Positions 9,040 to 14,166 of a DNA stretch of 14,166 bases are shown here, one piece after another (the first letter of the stretch is position 1; the number at the start of each line of letters is the position of its first letter). A program made the position numbers and the translations under genes. The notes beneath the pieces were generated by a model that was not told the origin of the DNA, ran no database searches, and worked only from the letters and a program-made list of their open reading frames with translations. The DNA comes from JBKQVT01 sp963727245 (GTDB taxonomy: Bacteria; Planctomycetota; Planctomycetia; Pirellulales; Thermoguttaceae): positions 1-14,166 of the forward strand of contig CAVSFO010000010.1 in NCBI GenBank assembly GCA_963727245.1, read 5' to 3'.

Positions 9040-9068
9040 ATAATAGTCGGGTAACCGGCCGGAGACAA
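9040..9068 (-). promoter_or_regulatory. Candidate promoter for ilvN-ilvC
   Basis: On the minus strand, TTGTCT (9068-9063), a 17-base spacer and TATTAT (9045-9040) lie 29 bases before the ilvN start. The -10 box is good and the -35 box is weak (three of six). The spacer contains one arm of the inverted repeat aaccggccgga, so a bound repressor could block it. Confidence 0.4.
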
Positions 9069-9121
9069 GGGGAGGGGATGTCAGGTTTTATCTGCCAAAA
9101 TCTATGTTTTTCCGGCCGGTT
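9053..9121. repeat. 11-base inverted repeat upstream of ilvN
   Basis: aaccggccgga (9053-9063) and its exact complement tccggccggtt (9111-9121) are separated by 47 bases. Each arm has a self-complementary ccggccgg core, so each could also be an independent operator half-site pair. Confidence 0.5.
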
Positions 9122-9252
9122 TCCCCAATAGGTGGGGCTGATCAGCTTAATGCGCCGATTATCTTTCTGCCAACATTTTTCTGCCTGGTGGTTGCGTTCC
9201 GCGAATCCATTGGACGAATCCGTATTTGTCGCCGTAGATTTGCCCCCAACGA

Positions 9253-9282
9253 TTGCCATAAGTATTGGCGTGCCCGTATACT
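9253..9282 (+). promoter_or_regulatory. Candidate promoter for the EF-Tu-barrel/zinc-ribbon pair
   Basis: TTGCCA (9253-9258), an 18-base spacer and TATACT (9277-9282) lie 62 bases before the ATG at 9345. Both hexamers are close to the sigma70 consensus. Confidence 0.45.
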
Positions 9283-9344
9283 ACGGCAAGCGGTGAGAAA
9301 GCTGATATCCGCTGGAAACCTGTTGGCCAAGCGAGATTTAACAA

Positions 9345-9651
9345 ATGGCCGGTCCCTTTAGAGTTGAGGATGTGTTTGTCGCCCCGGGCAAGGGCTTGGT
9401 AATAGTCTGCCTCGCCGACGCTGATGATCGCCGTCGCCTCGTGACAGGTATGACGTTGGTCTTCAAGAATACGGCAGGAAGTCGTGGTGCAGCGAACGAT
9501 TCTTGACCAGGAGACTCTGTACTCCTGTTTTGGCGACCCGGAACACGAACCCGAGAACCACCTTATCCTTGTGTCTGAAGAAGACGCAGAGGCTATCTCT
9601 CGCGGAGCTACTTTCCAGGTTATAGATGCGAGCACGGCCAACATGGCGTGA
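9345..9651 (+). CDS. Small EF-Tu domain-2-like barrel protein, frame broken
   Basis: The first frame reads MAGPFRVEDVFVAPGKGLVI and continues to residue 53. The segment FRVEDVFVAPGKG matches the opening of the translation-factor beta-barrel domain (EF-Tu domain 2: 'F.IEDVF.I.GRGTVV'). An in-frame TAA just upstream fixes ATG 9345 as the start. After an indel near 9475 the reading continues as RTILDQETLYSCFGDPE, NHLILVSEEDAEAISRGATF and QVIDASTANMA to TGA 9649-9651. The late 'LILVSEEDAEAISRGA' fits the final strands of the same barrel. Corrected length is about 102 residues, with no GTPase domain, so this is a stand-alone barrel; its role is unknown. It ends 39 bases before the zinc-ribbon gene on the same strand and is probably cotranscribed with it. 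Confidence 0.55.
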
Positions 9652-9690
9652 CTCGCGGGGTCTGCTAAAGGAACTGTGGAGTGGCCCACC

Positions 9691-10760
9691 ATGCCGGATC
9701 GTCGCACGCTCTACGATGATTGGAAGGCCCGGCGGGAGCAACTCGCTCAGCTCCCGTATCCGGCCGGCGATCATCGCGCCGTGGAGGCCCACGTCTTGGA
9801 TTACCTTCTACAGCGGTACCAAGATACGCCCGAGGGTGCCCGGCCGGCGCGGTTTCCCCTCACGGCAAACCTATACGTCAACCATCGGGCGATTGTCGTC
9901 CTGCATCACCTTGGCGGCGGACGTGCCCCGGCGGTTACCACGGCGTCGGAAGCCCAGGCCCGAGTTCAGTCGGTTGTCCGGCGGATGTCGTCGCTGTGGA
10001 GCGGCAACGAGACCGCTGGCCAAGCGGAGTGCGAAGACCTCATAACAAGTCCCTGCTTAGAGGATCCGGCTGAACTGTGGCGGATGAAACTCTGTGACAA
10101 TGACCCGATCGCCCGTATCGTGGCGGCGGTGAGACTCGCCTCCGTCGGCACCCTGGATGACATCGGCCTGCTCTCGGACCTGCTCGCTCTAGCCCCGTCC
10201 GACGAGGAGCATCCATCCGAGCGGGCTGCGATGGTTCACTCCATGCAGCGGCTGGCAGGCGTAGTCTCGGAGCCGTTCGACCTATCCGGCATCGTCCCTT
10301 CGCCATCCCCTCAAGCGGCAGGGGAGCCAACCGTTGCCGCACCGCCGGAGATCAAGCGGCCCGACCGGATCTGTTCGAAGTGTGGGGCCGAGGTTCCCGG
10401 CAAGTTCGAGATCTGTTGGAGTTGTGGCACGGACGTCGATGGCCTGGAAGACCCGGATTTTCATCCCGTTGACGCTCTCCCGGAGATCGAGCGACCCGAT
10501 TGGATCTGTTCGAAGTGTGGCGCTCAGGTTCCCGGCAAGTTCGAGTCTGCTGGAGTTGTGGCACGAACGTCGAAGGCGTGAAAGACCCGGATTTTCATCC
10601 CGTTGCCACAAAGCCGGAGATCGAGCGACCGGATTGGATCTGTTCGAAGTGTGGCACTCAGGTTCCCGGCTGGTTCGGAGTATGCTGGCGCTGCGGGACC
10701 AACGTCCAAGGCGTGGAGGACCCGGATTTTCATCGGCCCGATGAAGAGGGCGTTGGCTAA
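9691..10760 (+). CDS. Protein with three tandem zinc ribbons, one frameshift
   Basis: Frame-corrected length is 356 residues from ATG 9691 (a GTG at 9676 is an alternative start). Residues 1-220 form a soluble, mostly helical domain (MPDRRTLYDDWKARREQLAQ; a HEAT-like stretch DPIARIVAAVRLASVGTLDD). The C-terminus holds three near-identical 45-residue units, each CSKCG..VPG.F..CW.CGT followed by EDPDFH. Each unit has a CX2C-X10-CX2C zinc ribbon: C228/231/242/245, C273/276/287/290 and C318/321/332/335. DNA copies begin at 10369, 10504 and 10638; spacings of 135 and 134 show that one base is missing in unit 2 near 10545. Restoring it continues the frame to TAA 10758-10760. Zinc ribbons of this kind mediate protein or nucleic-acid contacts; the specific function is unknown. 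Confidence 0.75.
10369..10740 (+). repeat. Three tandem 135-base repeats encoding zinc ribbons
   Basis: Copies start with atctgttcgaagtgtgg at 10369, 10504 and 10638. They share long identical blocks (ctgttcgaagtgtgg, gttcccggc, acccggattttcat), which implies recent duplication or gene conversion. The third copy ends soon after its EDPDFH segment. Confidence 0.85.
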
Positions 10761-10810
10761 TGGCCCTAGTATTCTAACAAGTTTTCCCCAGCCCGTCTGC
10801 CGCAGTGGTC

Positions 10811-10840
10811 CTGTCGATGGCATGGCTCGACAGCGATTTT
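10811..10840 (+). terminator. Candidate terminator after the zinc-ribbon gene
   Basis: ctgtcga (10811-10817) pairs with tcgacag (10827-10833) around a 9-base loop and is followed by cgatttt. It lies 50 bases after the stop codon. The stem is short and the T-run is only four bases. Confidence 0.35.
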
Positions 10841-10950
10841 GCCCGTAATTCTCGGGTCGTTCGTCGTTCCGAGCCTGCCTGAGCATTGCAGCCGCTGGCT
10901 AAGTGCCGATGGCCTGTTAGAATCGGTCTTCCCTGGGCCCGACGCCACAC

Positions 10951-11009
10951 TAACCCGAAGCGTGAGCGAGGACAGATCCTTACCCGGTCCTCGCTTACGC
11001 TTCGGGTTA
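10951..11009. repeat. Long inverted repeat (23-base arms)
   Basis: Left arm 10951-10973 (taacccgaagcgtgagcgag, then gac) pairs with right arm 10987-11009 (gtcctcgcttacgcttcggg, then tta) at 22 of 23 positions; the exception is a G/T pair in RNA. The loop is 13 bases. It resembles the 'taacccgaagcg(t)aagcgagg' palindromes scattered between planctomycete genes. It could serve as a bidirectional transcript end, but no T-tract is present. It lies 51 bases before the next gene. Confidence 0.75.
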
Positions 11010-11059
11010 CTATAGGCCGTAGACCCAAGACCTCCCCCGTGTCGAAAGGAATCCGACGA

Positions 11060-11888
11060 ATGAACGACGATCTCATGCCCAACATGACCCTGCCTGGGCC
11101 TGCCGAGGATGCAGGCGAAGATGCCGACGGCCGAGAACCCGGCGATCGAGACTGCCTCCAGCGAGTACTTGGGCCGCTGGAACCGGCTGGTCAGCACGAC
11201 GAACTGGGAGAAGGGGCGGATCGTGGCCGAGTGGCGCGAGGCCCTGATCGAGGCCGGCGCGCCGGCGGCCGCCTACACGCGACGAGGCCTGGAGCCGGCG
11301 GGTTGGCAGCGTCACGCCCCAGCACACGGGCCGCTTGCGGCGGGTTTACCAGCGGTTTGCATCGATGCGGGAAGCGTATCCCGGCTTGTACTGGAGCCAC
11401 TTCCAGGCCGCCCTGGATTGGGACGACGCCGAGATGTGGCTGGAAGGGGCCGTGCAGAACCGCTGGTCGATTTCCCAGATGCAGGGCGAGCGGTCGCGAA
11501 CGCTCGGCGCCCTGGTGGAAGAGACCGTGGAGGCGATGGCGGTCGAGGTCGACGAAGACGCCGCCGGTGTACCTGCCGATCTGCCGCCGGCGGCGAGTTC
11601 CGCCTCGACGGCCGAAGTCCGCGAGGCGGCCGACGCGGAGGCGGACGACCGAGGCTGCCGGCGAAAGTGCCCCGCTCGATGGGGCCGATTCCTTCGCCGG
11701 CGACGAGCCGCCGCCGTTTCGACCGTTCGAAAACCTGCCTACCCTGCCCGCCGATCTACGCGACGCCTTCGACGGCTTCAAGCTGGCGATCATCCACCAT
11801 CGGATCTCGCAACTGGCAGGAAGTCAGCCGCGAAGACGTTTTGGCCACCTTGGAGGCCCTGCGGCAGTTGACCCTGGCCGAGGCGTAG
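11060..11888 (+). CDS. Conserved hypothetical protein (planctomycete type), frame broken
   Basis: Start ATG 11060 follows AAAGGA at a good distance. The protein reads across four +1 shifts (near 11140, 11283, 11655 and 11812): MNDDLMPNMTLPGPAEDA; SEYLGRWNRLVSTTNWEKG and WREALIEAGAPAAAYT; DEAWSRRVGSVTPQHTGRL and FASMREAYPGLYWSHFQAAL; DWDDAEMWLEGAVQN and RWSISQMQGERSRTLG; an acidic, alanine-rich linker; PLDGADSFAGDEPPPFRPFE and DLRDAFDGFKLAIIHHRIS; WQEVSREDVLATLEALRQL; stop TAG 11886-11888. The tryptophan-rich first half is probably a helical domain; the middle is disordered. I recall similar proteins only from planctomycetes and know no function. An insertion sequence begins 40 bases after its stop. 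Confidence 0.7.
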
Positions 11889-11928
11889 GCCGCTGCAAAT
11901 TTGACAACGGGGGGAGACGTAGGCCGCA

Positions 11929-11969
11929 TGTTCCGCAGATCTGGGTTTCATTATCTCCGAATTTCCGGG
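11929..11969 (+). repeat. IS left terminal inverted repeat
   Basis: Starts tgttccgcagatctgg. It matches the complement of the right end at about 35 of 41 positions: the first 16 are identical, a variable centre follows, then a conserved cgaatttccggg block. It lies 10 bases outside the transposase stop. Confidence 0.88.
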
Positions 11970-11979
11970 GGGCGGCAAG

Positions 11980-13743
11980 TCAACGGCCGAAGTCTGTGGA
12001 TGAGAGCCCGATCAGCTTGAGGATTTTGCGTTGGAGGCGATTCAATTCGGTGACGAGTACCTCGACAGGTTGGCGGCGATGTTCCAACGTGTGCCGCTGT
12101 ACGGACTCGAACAGGTCGATCACCCGTCGTGCCGTCGGCCAACGGCAGGCACGCGCTTCGGGATACATCGGCAACGCCTCAATTTCCTCGCTCTGCATCG
12201 CCTGGCGGAGCTGCCGCTCCATGAGGGCTTCCAGCAAGAGGACGAAGAAGTAGACGCACAACAGGGCCTGAATGCGATGCACCGCCTTAAGGTACACCGG
12301 CGCGACCTCGAAGTCGGTCTTCAACTGCGAAAAGCGTTTCTCGATCACCGGTTGTCGCTTGTATGCCTGCAACAGTTCCAGTTCGCTGAAGTCGGCAACA
12401 TTGGTCACCAGCGGAAAGCAACCGTCGCTACGGGCGTCCAGGGCCACGCGTGCGTCATCAATGCGGTAGCTCAAATCGAACCGCGTGGCTACGGTCTTCA
12501 CATAGCGAGTGTCCTTGCCCGGCCGGCCGCGATGGTCCTGGTGGAACGTCTCCTCGGTCTGTGGTTGGACTTCGGTCACAATCCATTCCTCCGCCCCACA
12601 AGTCTCCAGGACCTGCGTGACGGCAGCAGCCACCTTGGCTTCCTGGCGATATCGGGTCCGCGGCGAGCGGAGTTTTTCCTTCAACGCGGCCAACTGTTTC
12701 AAGGCCCGCTCGATCCGTCCGCTGCGGGCCACGGCATCCTGTTCGGCCTTGCGGAGGCTGTGATACCAGATCAGCCGGTAGCCTTCGGTGGTGGTGGCGG
12801 GCGGATCGCTTGCCGAGTAGTGATCGATCACCTCGCCTTCCTCGTCGGTCTTGATCCACAGCGACCGCCAGGTGACTTGTTCCTTTGCCACCAGTGCGCG
12901 AAAGGCAGCGTCTTCGCCACGGGTCCGCGGCAAGATAGTGACGAAGCGGCCCTGGTGCTGGTGGAGATAGGCCATGTTGTCGCTGCTGGCCAGCTTGCAG
13001 TCGGCTACGTAGAGGAAGTCACGTCGACCGGTCAACTGGCAGAGCAGATCCCAGGTGTCGCGATGGGTCTGATCATCGCTCACGTTGCCGCTTGCCGCGC
13101 GGAAATGCAGTGGCACGCCGCCGTCGGCGGTGACCGTGAGGATGAAGAGCAACTGTTTCAGATCGGGACGATGGTCCTTGTTGTGGCCGAAGGCAATGGC
13201 CAGAGTGGGACGGCCCAGAGCGCGCTGGTTGGCCGTGGCGTTGGCATAAGCTCCGCAGAAGGTAACGGTCGTCGAGTCGTTGTGCAGTTCATCCAGCGAG
13301 ACGCCGAATTCCTTGACCACGTGCGTGGCCACGCCGAGGACCAGCGAGGGCACGTCGGCCAGGAACAGCCGATCCAGCGCCCGGCCTACGCAGTCGTCGT
13401 TGAGCAGACCGATCTCTTTCTCCGCGGCCAAGCCCAGCAAATTTGGAACGTGGCGTGCAGCCCATTCGCCCACGCCGTAAATCGGCTCCCGCGAGATGAG
13501 CAGGTTGCGGAGCAAGACCAGGAGGGCCTTGACCGGCGAGAGCTTGATGCGGCGATCTTCCGCAGGCAGCGCCGCGCGGAGAAAGTCTTCCAGTCGCATG
13601 CGGCGGAGGAAATGATTGAGGATGGGCAACGCGCCCACAGTGGACGAACGCAGCACATTTTGGCTGGTGCGGGCAACGTTCTGGGCCGGCGGCTTGGTCG
13701 GAGAACGTGTCGGCTTGGTCGTTCGAGAAGGCTTAGCGGACAT
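11980..13743 (-). CDS. IS1634-family DDE transposase, intact
   Basis: A 587-residue transposase in one unbroken frame; start ATG 13743 has AGGAAGGAA nine bases upstream and stop TGA is at 11982-11980. After a basic tail, residues about 30-150 form a DUF4277-type N-terminal domain (STVGALPILNHFLRRMRLED; REPIYGVGEWAARHVPNLL). The RNase H-like catalytic core follows: D156 in HNDSTTV, the family motif GHNKDHRPDLKQ (186-197), D248 in LYVADCKLAS, and E468 in YKRQPVIEKRFSQLK (461-475), the Y-R-E-K type signature. A basic, helical insertion (about 330-400) separates the second D from E. The protein catalyses excision and insertion of the element via its terminal repeats. All catalytic residues are present, so it should be active. 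Confidence 0.93.
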   Translation of the reverse strand: MSAKPSRTTKPTRSPTKPPAQNVARTSQNVLRSSTVGALPILNHFLRRMRLEDFLRAALPAEDRRIKLSPVKALLVLLRNLLISREPIYGVGEWAARHVPNLLGLAAEKEIGLLNDDCVGRALDRLFLADVPSLVLGVATHVVKEFGVSLDELHNDSTTVTFCGAYANATANQRALGRPTLAIAFGHNKDHRPDLKQLLFILTVTADGGVPLHFRAASGNVSDDQTHRDTWDLLCQLTGRRDFLYVADCKLASSDNMAYLHQHQGRFVTILPRTRGEDAAFRALVAKEQVTWRSLWIKTDEEGEVIDHYSASDPPATTTEGYRLIWYHSLRKAEQDAVARSGRIERALKQLAALKEKLRSPRTRYRQEAKVAAAVTQVLETCGAEEWIVTEVQPQTEETFHQDHRGRPGKDTRYVKTVATRFDLSYRIDDARVALDARSDGCFPLVTNVADFSELELLQAYKRQPVIEKRFSQLKTDFEVAPVYLKAVHRIQALLCVYFFVLLLEALMERQLRQAMQSEEIEALPMYPEARACRWPTARRVIDLFESVQRHTLEHRRQPVEVLVTELNRLQRKILKLIGLSSTDFGR

Positions 13744-14125
13744 GGTTTGGGATTCCTTCCTGGTTGCATGCGAACCGCTTGTCGTCTCCGCCTTGCGGCC
13801 GCACCCTGCGACCGGAACATGGCGAAGACCAGCAGTTCGTCACAAGAAGGAAATGTCCAGTTCGGGCAAGAATCAAGAGTCTGCGCAACGCGTACAGGTA
13901 CTTACGACGAGGACCATCGACGTAAGTTTTGTGCCGCTCGATTTACGTCGATGGTCCGTTTCGTAAGTGATTTTTGCCTTTTGCCGCGGATCGAAGTGGA
14001 CATTGCCTCGGCATGTGGCCGACGCGAAGATTCGACGTGGGCGTGGACCCCGGTGCTTGCTCATTCACAACCCAAAGCCAACACCGGGCCTTCGCCTTGC
14101 GCTGCCGTCGAACCGTCGTGCCCCG
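13744..14125. other. IS leader region, non-coding
   Basis: About 380 bases between the transposase start and the right terminal repeat. No credible second gene is seen; short frames here are shadows. It holds the 26-base-arm hairpin at 13900-13968. I could not pick a convincing transposase promoter. Confidence 0.55.
13900..13968. repeat. Long hairpin in the IS leader (26-base arms)
   Basis: Left arm 13900-13925 (starts acttacga, ends catcgacgtaa) pairs with right arm 13943-13968 (starts ttacgtcgatggtcc, ends cgtaagt) at 23 of 26 positions, with a 17-base loop. On the plus strand it is followed by gattttt, so it could terminate plus-strand transcripts leaving the element; on the minus strand it would lie in the transposase leader RNA. 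Confidence 0.8.
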
Positions 14126-14166
14126 CCCGGAAATTCGAAGATATTACACTCCAGATCTGCGGAACA
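14126..14166 (-). repeat. IS right terminal inverted repeat, at the window end
   Basis: Read on the minus strand from 14166 it begins tgttccgcagatctgg, identical to the left end for 16 bases, and continues to cgaatttccggg. The element's outer end coincides exactly with the last base supplied. Confidence 0.88.

Larger units (their letters stand above)
9011..9344. other. Intergenic region between divergent ilvN and the EF-Tu-barrel gene
   Basis: This 334-base stretch is noticeably more AT-rich than its surroundings and holds no gene I can support. It contains candidate promoters for both directions (listed separately) and an 11-base inverted repeat. Short open frames exist on both strands but lack family resemblance. 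Confidence 0.55.
11929..14166 (-). mobile_element. Complete IS1634-family insertion sequence
   Basis: The element is 2238 bases, bounded by imperfect 41-base terminal inverted repeats, with a single 587-codon transposase gene on the minus strand and about 420 bases of leader between the right end and the transposase start. The transposase has the DUF4277 plus DDE architecture of IS1634. The length is slightly above the usual 1.5-2 kb for that family. The element lies 40 bases beyond the preceding gene, which it does not interrupt. The right flank is outside the window, so a target duplication cannot be checked; the six bases left of the element are gccgca. Confidence 0.88.

Noticed and set aside
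9159..9707. 182-codon minus-strand open frame
   Set aside because: Parts look protein-like, but the opposite strand encodes the EF-Tu-like motif FRVEDVFVAPGKG and a coherent second half; the frame also runs into the zinc-ribbon gene start.
10886..12253. 455-codon plus-strand open frame running into the IS
   Set aside because: It mixes out-of-frame pieces of the 11060-11888 gene with DNA antisense to the transposase.
13386..13820. 144-codon minus-strand frame overlapping the transposase start
   Set aside because: It is an out-of-frame shadow of the transposase N-terminus; no IS1634 element needs a second frame.

Overview
The window looks like a piece of a high-GC planctomycete chromosome (Planctomycetota, probably Pirellulales-like). 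This is inferred from gene content (LL-diaminopimelate aminotransferase, small proteins that I recall as planctomycete-type) and from short intergenic palindromes such as ccgtgggtttcaacccacgg and taacccgaagcg. No rRNA or tRNA is seen, so the taxonomy is an inference.

Layout. 1-793: a possible gene 3' end (2-157), then non-coding DNA with a mirrored array of short palindromes (383-597). 794-5653, minus strand: dapL, ftsH and a secreted MORN-repeat protein, in that transcription order. 5654-5839: a divergent promoter region with one good sigma70-like promoter each way. 5840-6091, plus: a small ribbon-helix-helix antitoxin-like protein. 6117-9010, minus: ilvN, ilvC, a 96-residue conserved small protein and a radical SAM protein, probably one transcript led by ilvN. 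9345-10760, plus: a small EF-Tu-domain-2-like barrel protein followed by a protein with three tandem 45-residue zinc ribbons. 11060-11888, plus: a hypothetical protein that I recall as planctomycete-conserved. 11929-14166: a complete IS1634-family insertion sequence whose outer right inverted repeat ends exactly at the last base of the window.

The dominant oddity is reading-frame damage. Almost every single-copy gene, including housekeeping genes (ftsH, ilvC, ilvN, dapL), is broken by single-base indels, about one per 300 bases by my count. The 1764-base transposase has none. Splicing frames restores ordinary full-length proteins, so I read most breaks as consensus sequencing errors and not as pseudogenes. 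The intact IS and the contig-like end at its terminal repeat suggest a multi-copy element assembled from deeper coverage. CDS coordinates below therefore span the whole frame-corrected gene.

Functionally, ilvN-ilvC serve branched-chain amino acid synthesis (the catalytic subunit IlvB is not here), dapL serves lysine/peptidoglycan precursor synthesis, and ftsH is the membrane AAA protease. The most novel-looking parts are the EF-Tu-barrel/zinc-ribbon pair and the long structured leader inside the IS.
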